Source: Argentina anserina
Taxonomy: Eukaryota > Streptophyta > Magnoliopsida > Rosales > Rosaceae
DNA: 64,000 bases
Assembly: GCF_933775445.1 (NCBI RefSeq)
Contig: NC_065878.1
Coordinates: forward strand, 17,557,395 to 17,621,394
Direction: 5' to 3'
The notes beneath the pieces were generated by a model. The model was not told the origin of the DNA, searched no databases, and saw nothing but the letters and a program-made list of their open reading frames with translations. Made by a program: the position numbers and the translations under genes. Below, in pieces: positions 36,242 to 46,683 of the stretch (position 1 is the first letter of the stretch; each line of letters starts with the position of its first letter).

Positions 36242-36565
36242 AGGGGGAGCTCTCAAAGAAAAAACTTTGAATTGTGGTAATGCTATTGACTTCCAAGCTA
36301 TATCCTTTCAGTAAATCAATTCTATAAACTGCTTATACATGAACTTTTACTGGTTTCTTGAATCTGACATTTCCTATGTGAGGTAAAGTAAATGTATAAT
36401 TATATGGTACATTCATGTGGATCTGAGATTTAACAGGAAGACTAACTACATAAGAATGCTAAGGTGCAGGGAGACTGGCAATTAAGTCGACAGCATTGAA
36501 CACCAAGTAGGAAGCTTTGAAAGCACGGTTACGATCAGTTCTTGAAATTTAAAAGGTGGAAGGAG
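36242..36565 (-). pseudogene. partial duplicate of the ER metallopeptidase 3' end
   Basis: This stretch aligns with 39455-39760, the last exon end and 3' flank of the metallopeptidase pseudogene. Matching runs include GGAGCTCTCAAAGA, ATTGACTTCCAAGC and GAACACCAAGTAGGAAGCTTTG. On the minus strand it still encodes LSKLPTWCS, which corresponds to LTKLPTWCSLF near the end of the peptidase. Small deletions interrupt the similarity further in. It is therefore a relic of a tandem or segmental duplication of the locus. Confidence 0.8.
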
Positions 36566-36671
36566 ATCAACAAAATATTTCCTACCAGATCTTATAACAG
36601 AATCATGAAGATATTCAATTTTACAATAACAATGTTGGGAACCCTGTGCTCGCATAGTATGTAGTATGTAC

Positions 36672-36681
36672 ATATATATAG
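36672..36681 (+). promoter_or_regulatory. probable TATA box of the F-box gene
   Basis: ATATATATAG lies 55-64 bases before the first possible ATG (36736). Confidence 0.4.
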
Positions 36682-36735
36682 AGGGAGGAGAAAAGCACGA
36701 AGCAATTTAAACCCTAGCTAATAGAGCATATAGAG

Positions 36736-37060
36736 GTGATTCAGGTGAGAAGCAGATTAAGAATCAAAGTTAAGCGCTGCATGGCACTCAACAGTGTTAT
36801 GCCTTATTTTCCAGACCTTGTCATCCACCGAATTCTCCAGTTCGTTCCGACCACAGTTGCCGTCCGCATGATCTTTGTTTCCAAGCAATGGGAAGGTGTC
36901 TGGTGTTTGGATCCCATATTAGATTTCGACGAGAGGATTGGCAACTGCAATGGCCATGGCCAGCACGAAAATTTCATCAATTTCGTCAACAACATCTTGA
37001 AAAGGTATGTGAAATTTTGTGATGATCAACAACTTAAACGCCCAGCAGTCAAAAAGTTCA
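36736..37060 (+). pseudogene. F-box protein gene, cut by a copia insertion
   Basis: The frame has an F-box about residues 20-60 counted from the ATG at 36736: YFPDLVIHRILQFVPTTVAVRMIFVSKQWEGVWC, with the typical L/F-P-D-x-x-I-x-x-I-L and V-S-K-x-W landmarks. A segment follows, FDERIGNCN...FINFVNNILKR, typical of plant F-box/LRR (FBD-type) proteins that recruit substrates to SCF ubiquitin ligases. The in-frame ATG at 36781 (MALNS) is the likelier start. After ...AVKKF the DNA changes at 37061 into the LTR of a copia element, giving a stop three codons later. No leucine-rich repeats or FBD segment are found further right, so the 3' part is lost. Confidence 0.8.
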
Positions 37061-37220
37061 TGTTGGCGTGAGTAGTTTCCTAACTAGTAGGATTGTAATA
37101 TTGTGATTATTATGTTGTAATTAGTTTCCTAATAGGATTTGGTGTATATTGTATATATACTCCAGTTACGGAGAATATGGAATATATCAGAAAGTTTTCA
37201 ATCTCCTAGTTCGTCTTGAG
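37061..37220 (+). repeat. 5' LTR of the copia element in the F-box gene
   Basis: About 160 bp from TGTTGGCGTGAG to the base before TTGGTATTAGAGC. It contains TATATATAC about 37153. The right border is set by the primer-binding site only. Confidence 0.7.
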
Positions 37221-37528
37221 TTGGTATTAGAGCCGAGTTCCTTTCGGACTCGGCTGGGCTCTTAAAAAAATTCTGGGTTTGATTGTTCGTCGCTTGTTCT
37301 TTTGGGAGAATCATAAATCGACGAATGGATTCTTTTTCAGTCGTTGTTGATCTTCTTTGGTGTCCTTGGTCCCTTGGTTGTAGTTGGGCACGTACGTTCT
37401 GGTCTTCTTGAGATTATTGCGCTCAGTTCTTTTCAGTCGTTGTTGATCTTCTTTGGTGTCCCTGGAGAAGTCATTGATTGTTCTTTTTGATTCGTGGCTG
37501 GTCGTGTTGTTGATAAAAAAAAAAGGGA

Positions 37529-39150
37529 ATGAATTATTTGATTGGTGGTTCAAGAGATTCAAAAATCAGAGAAAGATGGTTGATTTGCAAAACCGATATC
37601 AATCCCAAAATAAGGGATATCAACAGAACCAGCACTAGTCAAATGACTTGCAATTATTGCAAAGAAATTGGCCATATCAAATATCAGTGTCCCAAACTAC
37701 GGAGGTTTGATGACAACTCTAGTTGGAGAGGAAGCAATAGTACAAGAGGTGACGACGGACAGAGTGGTAATGTTTGTATTGGAAGCCAAGATCCTTCGAA
37801 GGTGTGATGTTCTCTTGTCCAATGAAACTCGAGGTAAAATTGGTATGACTTTACATGTTTCTGACTTTATTGGGAGTAATGCATGGATAAATGATTCTGG
37901 TGCGTTAGACCATATGACTTATGATGAGTCATTCTTTGTTACATTGTCTGCTCCGTCTATAAAGCATGTCTCTAATGTCAATAGTGAGTCTTTTCCGGTT
38001 CTAAGAATTGGGTCAATTCAGGTTACACCTTCTATCATTCTTCAAAATGTCCTTTATGTGCCTTCTTTATCTCACCATCTACTGTCTGTGTCTCACTTAA
38101 ACTCACAAAACAAGTGTTACTTTCTATCCGATGTATGTTGTCTTTAAGGATCTGTGTACTCGGTCGATTATTGGAAAAAGAGACCTGAGGGGGAGACTGT
38201 TTCACTTGGATTGCATGTGTGATGGACAAACACAAAAACCACAAGGTCTCATTGCCCTAATAGTGAGTTCTGATCGGTTGAATGAAGTTTGGTTGTGGCA
38301 TCAACACCTAAGTCATCCATCTTTTCGTGTTATGAAGAAGTCCATGCCCTCTCTATTTTATGGGATAAGTGATTCTAGTCTTCATTGTGAAACTTGTGCT
38401 CTAGCTAAGAGTTATTGATCAAGTTATCCTTTAAGTGTTCATTCTAGTTCAAAACCCTTTGAGTTAATCCATTCAGATTTATGGGGACCATAAAAAAATA
38501 TATCCTTTCAGGTATGAATTGCTTTGTTTTGTTCATTAATGATTTTACAAAATTAACCTGGGTTGTTTTGCTTAAAACAAAGGATGCAGTCTTCTCTCCC
38601 TTTACTACTTTCCATAGTCTTGTCCGTACCCAATATGATGTTTGTATTAAGATATTTTGGTTTGATAATGGTGGGGAATTTGTTAACCATAGGTTTCGTG
38701 ATTACTTCTAATATCATGGAATTATTTATCAAACCACCTGCCCCTAAACACCTAAAATGGGGTGTCTGAACAGAAAACCGTCATCTCTTGGACCTGGCTC
38801 AGTCTCTCCTCCTAAGTGCTAACATGCCTAAGTATCTTTGGGGTGAGGTCGTGTTGTGTGCATCTCATTTGATTAATCGTTTGCCTTCAGCTCCACTTCA
38901 AAGTCGTGTTCCTTTCTGAGTATGTTTCTATTCCATCCTTAAACACTTTTCCAGCTCGTGTCTTTGGTTGTGTCGCATATGTCCATCTTTATAAGAATCA
39001 ACGTTCCAAGCTTGATGTAAGAGTTTGATACTCATCAGAAAAGGTATAGGTGTTATCATCCTCTATATCAGAAGTTTTATGTTACTATTACATTTAGTGA
39101 GGATGCATGTTATTTTTTGCCTCCGGTGACACCTTGACAGGGGGGAGAAA
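37529..39150 (+). pseudogene. copia gag-protease-integrase coding remnants
   Basis: Successive frames hold CNYCKEIGHIKYQCPK (the CCHC knuckle), AWINDSGALDHMTYD (protease; the usual D-S/T-G-A-S/T is kept as DSGAL), WLWHQHLSHPSFRVM and CETCALAKSY (the integrase HHCC zinc-binding part), then FVLFINDFTKLTWVVLLKTKDAV and FWFDNGGEFVNHRF (the integrase D...D-N-G-x-E-F core). Frameshifts and stops (for example TGA at 38416 and TAA at 38709) separate them, so no functional polyprotein can be made. Confidence 0.85.
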
Positions 39151-39284
39151 TCATGCTATTATGAAGACTTGTTTGGTGAGCAAGGTTCAATAATAGAATT
39201 TTCTGGCATGGAACTTGGAAGAGAAGGATTTGAGAAAAAAAAAAGATGGTGACAAAGAAAATTTCTAGTAAAATGGGCAGTAAG

Positions 39285-39445
39285 CAATGTTCTAAATATC
39301 CCGATATATCCCCGATATATCCCCGATATATCACCGATATTAAGAAAACGATACGATAAGTTGCTTATCGGTATATTATATTGGTCAACCCGAAAAATCA
39401 AATCAAATGACGATATATCGGGTCAAACTCGATATATCAGTACTT
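39285..39445. repeat. CGATATATCCC short tandem repeat zone
   Basis: CCCGATATATCC repeats three to four times at 39298-39340. Related CGATATATCG words lie at 39412-39440 with the opposite orientation. It lies between the copia remnant and the duplicated peptidase end and may be a MITE remnant. Confidence 0.6.
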
Positions 39446-39634
39446 TTTAATTTGGGAGCTCTCAAAGAGCACTTTGAACTGAGGTAATGTTATTGACTTC
39501 CAAGCCATATCCCTTTCGTAAATCAATTCTGTAAACTGCTTATACATGAACTTTAAAAAAATAAATAAAACGTTGGTTTCTTGAATTTGACATTTCCTAT
39601 GAAGGTTAGTATATGTATAATGTATACGGTACAT

Positions 39635-42600
39635 TCATTGGAAATGAGATTTGAATGTGTAGGGAGATGTCGACTTGCCAAATAGTGAACACCAAGTAGG
39701 AAGCTTTGTAAGCACTCTCTCGACTTTTGGTGTTACGATGTCCATATCAGTTCTTAACTTGACAAGGGGAGCTTGTTCGTCCCTCTTCCCACCCGCCTTA
39801 ATGGTAAAGTTTTTAGTCCAGAAGAGAGTCGGACCAAATGTTCTCGGTGAATTGATACCCCCGGCAAACTGAATAACGTGCCAACCATCTACACCACTTT
39901 TGTCACCAACTGAAACCAACTCCTCAGAGTTTCCAGCATCTGAGATTACAAGTTTTGAGTTTTTCAGCTTATAAATGTCATTGTACAATCCCAGGACAGA
40001 TATAAGGAGAAATGCAAAATTGTGCACTAGTTAGAGTTATCTGTACCTGTGAATGCAAAATCATGTATTTCATTGGTGTTGATTGCAAGAGACCACCGTA
40101 TTGAGCCCTTTGTATCGATTAAAACTTGGGTTGTTCTTTCAATTCCTTGAGTATCACTCTTGAACATGCAATATGGGAATGTCTGCTTCACTCCACCCAC
40201 TGTCACTCTCATCCTCGGTCCAACAGCTATACTTGACTGTAAGAGTTACAAAATCAGAGACTTGATCTCGACCACATCTGAAACCTTCCTTAATTTGCTC
40301 AACCTCCTTTGTCAATTTTCCAGGAGTTGAAGAGAACAGAGACACATAGGACCGAGGATCTTCAATGCTTCTTGTAGTATCTACAACATGCACAACCTGA
40401 GAACCATAAAGCGTGAATAACTGAAACTGAATACGAGGCAGACTCAAGATAATGAAGTGGCAGAAATATATTGGATTGCCAATCAACCAGACAAACGAAA
40501 CAGTCACAGCACGTGGTTCCAATAAAATCATTAATTACATAACAAAGTTAGGACTCTGGGTGGTACAGATATAGGGAAAGTGATAACAGAGACTTACATT
40601 TACAGCTCTTGAAGTGTCTTTAGTTAAATGCTGGTACAGTACCAGATAATACAAGAGCAAGAGAGAGGCCAAACAAGGCGCAAGTTGAGAGGACAATCAA
40701 TCTCTTGGCACCTGGAGAGCAATTGCACCAATACTAGCTAGTTAGCTCAAATATGAAAGGGGAAGTCAGATTGTCTTCTCAGTTAACTTCATATACATGG
40801 AATCATAAACTCAATAAAATCCTCCTACTTTAAGCTAAACAGATACCTGAAAGATGAATGTATGAAAGAAGATACACCAAAGTCAGGCACGTGACAGCAG
40901 CAACAAAAACAGCAAGTATAACATTTCCCAGCCAATCAGGAGCGCTACCAGGATTCCTGAGAAAAATATAACGTTGGAATATTACAGTTCAGAACTGAAA
41001 AGGCAGGTTGTTAAATCTGCCAATAGAAACAAAGAATTTCACATGTATACTAATGGAATTCCATTGCAGGCTAGGTATCCAATGACACCAGGAGCTGTTA
41101 CTCAGAATGCCTTGATAAAAATCAAGAGGCTGCCCACTTTTATTATTCACTTATAAAACAGCCTATTAGCATTGGCTGTAAATTGTTAACAATTACTTTA
41201 AAAGTTCTCTTCTAGCTGACTAAATTGGATTCTCTTCTAGAAAGAAGTTCATATGACACATCATCTCTGAATGTGGCTTGAAATGCCACCTTAACTTTGC
41301 AAAGGCATTAGACTACAGAAAGTACAACATAACTTACCTATCAAAACGATCCATGGTCCCGATTATTGTGCCAGCCACCCGAATGATAATACCAGCATAA
41401 AGTACTACGGGTACAGCTAATCCTATCAATAGCGTCGCAAGTTTCAATGGCTTAGGTAATCGGACTGGGCTTAGAGTTGCTTCAAGAAAACCATCTGGAA
41501 AATACAGTTTACACAATTAGTTGAATGACAATCAAGTAGTTATGAACATGCTCTCTTCAAAGAAATGTTAGTTTGAACATGGGTCATACTAAAGTAGGTA
41601 TTAGCATCTACTCACATGCGAATGCTGGTGGAACAACCAAGCAAGAGCCAGATTTGACGATCCAATTCTGTAATAAGTTCCCAAACTAAGGACAATGAGC
41701 CACTGAATTGATCCAGCTTTATAGAGCCATCTCTCAGCCTCTAATTTAACCAAATCGGCTCTGATAGCAGGTGACAGTTGTAACCTTTTGGAGTAAGCGT
41801 TTGCCAAATATGTATGAAGAACAATATAACCCAAATATTGACCAGTTAATGCTCCAAGAAGGGCAGATGCAGCGAATAAGCCAACTGCAAGCCATGCGTT
41901 TGCGCCATATGGCACTGGTGATGATGATATTAGGGGTATAATGAAGGCCACGATAACTGAGAAACTTAATGCAAATGTCCACATGATAATTACACTTAAA
42001 CATGACAAGACCAAGGAAACTGCGGCCAGATAACCACCCATAAGCAATGATGTAGTCCATATAAGTGATTGCGCTATCACTGAATTATGAAGCATTCTGG
42101 CGAAGCGCTGACGGTAGACAATTATGTACCACCCCTGGGATTGTTCACAAGAGTCAATAACATTGCAAAATTGAATAATCATGGCAGCAGAAGGCCACAA
42201 ACTACAATATCTAAACAAAAGGAAAAATAAAAAACAGAAGAAATCCCGAGCGTGTCAGGTATCAAAACAAGAATATACGAGGTAAAAGTTCTGGAATCAA
42301 AATGTCAAAATATATAGCAGCACTCAGGCCTGTTTTATCCTCCTCTTGCATTGAGTTGGCCTTTGGAAGATGAGAGGATACAGCAACCCGAAGCAGAAAA
42401 GCAAGAATATTTTCTCCAAGATGTTGAAGAGATCCAAGTTGAAGAAGCTCAAACTTGTCATTCTGCATCATAAGAAAGTGTGGATTGTAAATAGGAAGTT
42501 CAACTTCAAAATACCAAGTTAAGTCTGTGCCTTGCGCCTCGGCTTATTGTTAGATATGGGCATTGCTCATTATAAAAATTTAGAACCTTCAGCCAATTAG

Positions 42601-44900
42601 ATCTGATAACTTGCTTTGCTTCACATGTTTAGTCTCTTACTCACTCCCCAAGGTAATTGGAATTATTGACAGCCTTTGTATAAATACTAGTGTAGCAGAC
42701 AAGCTAGCATGCAAAGCTAAAAGATGGAGACAGCCTTAATGGAGCTCCCTCCCACATATCCTCATTACAAAGGCATGGCCTCAAGACAATATTACAATAT
42801 CTTACTTAAAACAACTCTTTGTAAAGCAGAAAAGAGGAATAAATTGAATGCAAACAATAAACTCAATCCTCTTACAAGAATCTACTTGGAACTTCCCCGA
42901 TGAATTACGATCTTTCCAGCTACTATCCTAAATAGAGTGCAAGAGGAAGAGAAGAATCACCTTTGTGTGGTATACTGCACCATTATCTATGTAAGCAAGG
43001 TCAAGCCCTGAAAGGCCAGCTAGCTCTTTGTAAACTTGGAAATCTGTTGCAGATTTGATGACTCCAGAGGAAAATAAATCCTTCAGCATAACATAGGAGT
43101 GTTATTCCTATAAAAATACACAAATTGTCTAACGGAGAAATAACAAAAAATTTAATAAATATATCAAAGGAATATTACAAACCTGTCCTATTATGTGGCC
43201 AGATGGGTATTTTGCTACTGCAGCATAATTCTCAATAGCCCAAGGAAGAGGACCAACCTATCAGATGAAGGAACTAATTTTAAGCTTCCTCACACAGTTG
43301 AGAGCAGCATGAGTTGATGAATGGATGTATAGTCAATAGATGATGCATCAGCCATGTAAGCTATAAAATTTAATGATCAACACAAGTAAAGCTTCAACAA
43401 GTATCCAGTCCTATCATATCATGGTATCAACTGATCCATTTACTCAATATCAGACAATGATGAGGTACCGAAGTTAGAGACAGTAAATTCGGTTATAGGT
43501 GTTTGTTTTTAAAATGCAAAAATTAAGCACTCATAAGTGAATGCTTTCTCAAAACAAAAAAAAATGAATAAGTGAATGCTGATCACAAACCTGACCTGGA
43601 ATATGCCAGATTTCCCTCCAATACCCATGGCCTCCAGATCAATAGCCAGACAGAATGTTTTGCTCCATGGATGCTGCAACAAATAATTCATAATATACAG
43701 AAAAATGCTTAGGATCATGGTAACTGATGCATGATTTAAACATATTCACCATACTTTGTGTGTTTCTTAGAAACAAGTTACGAATCAGTTTCTCTCACAG
43801 ATAAAAGCTACATCACATTATCTCTACAATCTCAAAATTTTGACAGCATCATCTTAACAGTCAAATCTTCTACAAAATGAACAAAGAGAAAAAAGGACCT
43901 CATCATTTAAGTATTTGGTTTTACATATTAAGCACAATATTGCTCAGCTACTACGTAGTAAAAACAGAGTCGAAATTAACCTGAGTTATAAAGCTATGAG
44001 CACCGTTTAGACCCTCCTCGTCCCCAGTGTTAAACAAAAATATAACAGCATGCTTAAATCCATGCGCCCACTGCGAAAATCCACGAGCAAGTTCCAGCAT
44101 CACAGCTACACACGAACTGCAATCTCCAGCACCTCCTCTGAAACATGTTAACATAAGACCACCCCATCATATTCAGCTAGTGATAAACTGTGCCAAAATC
44201 TTACACACATGTACTTAACTGTACTTAACTAAAACTTCAATTTCCCAACATAGGTACTTATGCTCGAAACAAAGATCATAACTTCAATAAAAACACCGAA
44301 AAAAAAATATACAAACTCGGAGACTGAACAAAACAAAACAAAACGAAACTTACGTTGAGAAGACACTGTCAATGTGAGAAGAGACCAGAACAGCATTGTC
44401 GACAGAATCAGCAGCATACTTGGGCGAGATTCTCACAACAATGTGGTTCAAATCCGAATACACAAGTGTCTTCCCCTTAAACAATCCACTCTTCATTTGA
44501 TTCGCTCCGGTTTTCGCAACAAACGAGTCCACCTCAACCTCAACTTCCCAATGAGCCGTCTTCTTAATCTCCTCGGCTACTGCCAATACATACTGAAAAC
44601 CCAAGTCACCACCAAAAAAGAAACTCCAAACAAAAGTCAAAACAAAAGACAATGCTTTATATATTGCTGCAAGTTTAAACTAACGTGCAGAGCAAGTGTG
44701 ATGGCATCAGAGCCAACACGGTGAGGGCCCAACTGGGTCAGGGCCTTGACGTGTTTCCGAGCAGAGAACTCGGAGAAGCCTCGTTTTCCGGCCTGGTCGG
44801 CGGTGAGAGGGAGCGGGAGGGACTCGAACTGGTAGTGATAAACGCCCCAAGAGGAGTAGATGAGGACATCGACGAAGGTGAGCCAGACAAAGGGTGATCG
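39635..44900 (-). pseudogene. ER-type M28 metallopeptidase (ERMP1-like), 13 exons, disrupted
   Basis: The family is a multi-pass ER membrane zinc aminopeptidase. Minus-strand exons: 44900-44685, 44592-44354, 44137-43981, 43673-43596, 43257-43183, 43080-42961, 42462-42298, 42134-41616, 41494-41338, 40956-40847, 40711-40598, 40396-40047, 39939-39635. The zinc-site residues are all visible: SHIDS, GAGDC, TGDEEGL, AIDLEAMG and VYHTKND. Exons 8-11 encode several hydrophobic segments and the last two the luminal C-terminus. Damage: exon 1 (LTFVDVLIYSWGVYHYQFE...) has no ATG and meets a stop upstream; exon 7 ends before AT instead of GT (42297-42296); a base is missing in exon 8 (near 41640); single extra bases lie in exon 11 (near 40635) and exon 12 (near 40158). 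Four independent lesions imply a pseudogene, although assembly error could explain some. Confidence 0.87.
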
Positions 44901-45060
44901 ATGTAGTCTTTGAACCGAGGACTAAAATTTCGACGATGGAAATTAAAAAATATAGAAATTTTGAAACTAATATATTTAATAAGAATATTTTATATAACTA
45001 TTAGTTTATAGTGAGTTAACTATTAATCGATAACATTGTAGTAATTTGCATTATAGGAGG
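44901..45060. repeat. dispersed AT-rich repeat next to the truncated peptidase
   Basis: GGACTAAAATTTCGACGATGG and TATATAACTATTAGTTTATA-TGAGTTA occur here, and closely related words in the same order at 51190-51440. The repeat starts where the peptidase coding similarity stops, so its insertion may have removed the N-terminal coding part. Confidence 0.6.
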
Positions 45061-46186
45061 TATATGAAAGAACCTAAGGAGTAAGAACTAAAAAAAAAAG
45101 AATAAAAGAAATAGATAGTATTTATGCAATGAATAATGCATGAACATTATATTTTCCGTAAGTGAATAACTTGTAATTTGGTAGAAGTCTATATATACTA
45201 TAAAGATCAAATATATAACAATGTGTATGCTTAGCTGGGTTGGCTAAGGCTTACAGTCTTCTACCTACAGAGCAAGGTTTGAATCTCTCACTTATAAGTT
45301 TGATTTTGGTGGAAATTTAGGTGAAAGAGGGGGACGGTGCCACGTGGCGTCTTCTTTGTATGGTTAACGGTCCAATTTCCCATAATATCATGATATATCA
45401 AAAATATTGCAATATTTCGGGAAATTTACATAATTTCGTTCAAAATCAAAATGGTAAGAAGAAGATATATTCTCATGTGAAAAAAAAAACTAAAACATCT
45501 AAAACATCTAAAATATCTAAAAAAAAGAAATGGTACCGAAACCATTTATCCCGTACCGAATTCTGACGGGACGGGATGAATCGGTAAATTTCCAATACCG
45601 AACCGATACCGATACCGGAAGCATATAATCGATACGGGTCGGTTATATTAGATCTGATACCGAATATACTGAACCGTACTGAAACTATAAAAGCTCATAT
45701 GGGGGGGGTTTAGGGTTCACAAAAACCAATATACCCTAACCCATTCCATTGAAAACTCATCCCCTCCATTCACTTCGCGACTTCATTTTTCACTTCGCGT
45801 CTTTGCCTTTCATTCTCAATCATTGACTTCGCCATTCACTCTCATTATCAAGTCTCAATCGCAACCTCTCAGAATCTCGATGGGAAAACTGAATGTAAGC
45901 CTTAATTCAATCTCGAATTCTGAACTGAAACTCTAAAAGTATGAATCATATATGCAGTTTGGGTTTTGGGTTTAACTTTCTTTGGGTTATGGTTTGACTT
46001 TGTGTTTGTTTCAAATCGAAAGAGTTTGGGTTTGTGTTTACTTTATTTGTGCATAAGTATGAATTTGTATAGAGTGTAAAACTCTCAATTTGTGCATAAG
46101 TATATGCAGTTGTAGGAATTGCTCTTAGTTTGTATATTTCAGTTTTGTGAAAATGTAAAGTGTGTTAATTGTATCTTTTATGTGAA
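45061..46186. other. intergenic with short repeats, no gene recognised
   Basis: A tRNA-like stretch lies at about 45240-45295. The part 45340-45660 is rich in ATATTTCGGGAAATTT and ACCGATACCG words, as in dispersed repeats also seen near 52150-52320. 45720-45895 looks like a leader ending in ATGGGAAAACTGAAT^GTAAGC, a possible start and donor, but no second exon is found. Confidence 0.45.
45240..45295 (+). other. tRNA-like A/B box pair (possible SINE head)
   Basis: TAGCTGGGTTGGC resembles a pol III A box; 44 bases after its start comes GGTTTGAATCT, like a B box. This is the spacing found in tRNA genes. I cannot fold a full cloverleaf and see no SINE tail, so it is at best a tRNA-derived relic. 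Confidence 0.35.
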
Positions 46187-46683
46187 AGAGTAAGAAACAA
46201 AAGGTGGTAGCACAATCTAGTAGTGAAGCAGAATACATAGGTATGGCTCAGGGAGTGTGCGAATTGTTATGACTTAGAAATTTGCTACAAGATTTGGGTA
46301 TTAAGCCTAAATATGCTATGCAGTTGTACTGTGACAACAAGTCAGCTATTGATACACATAATCATGTGCAACATGATCGTACAAAACATGTGGATATTGA
46401 TCGTCACTTTATAAAAGAGAAGCTAGATACCAAGATCATTAGTTTTCTTTTTGTTTATATAGAAGAGCAACTTGCCGATATGCTCATAAAAGAAGTGTCT
46501 AAAAGGGCATTTTATGATTCACTTAGCAAGTTTGACATGGTTAATATGTATGTACCAACTTGAAGTGGAGTGTCGGCGTGAATACGGTGTGAAGAGTAAT
46601 TAGTGTTAGATTATGCTATATATTTGTTTAATCTGTGTATGAATTCATTAAGCAATAAGCAATACAATTCATCTTTTCCCTGC
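46187..46683 (+). mobile_element. copia RNase H fragment and partial LTR
   Basis: The fragment starts with KQKVVAQSSSEAEYIGMA, the RNase H entry motif, continues after a stop (TGA at 46270) with LYCDNKSAID and HDRTKHVDIDRHFIKEKLD, and ends LSKFDMV at 46563. A purine-rich AAGTGGAG and a TGTCGGCG-starting LTR-like stretch follow (46569 to about 46683). The protein part is closely related to 18595-18883, but the LTR is different. All 5' parts are absent. Confidence 0.82.

Larger units (their letters stand above)
37061..39240 (+). mobile_element. copia retrotransposon, 5' part, inserted in the F-box gene
   Basis: A 5' LTR (37061 to about 37220, starting TGTTGGCGTGAG) is followed by a primer-binding-site-like TTGGTATTAGAGC. 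Then come gag and pol parts: a CCHC knuckle (about 37648-37690), a protease start, a pre-integrase segment, and the integrase core to about 39010. Reverse transcriptase, RNase H and the 3' LTR are missing, so the right half is deleted. The insertion point falls inside the F-box coding frame. No target duplication can be checked, because the right end is gone. Confidence 0.88.

Noticed and set aside
45860..45900. ATGGGAAAACTGAAT^GTAAGC as the first exon of a gene
   Set aside because: No following exon or protein family could be found; kept only as a note in the intergenic entry.
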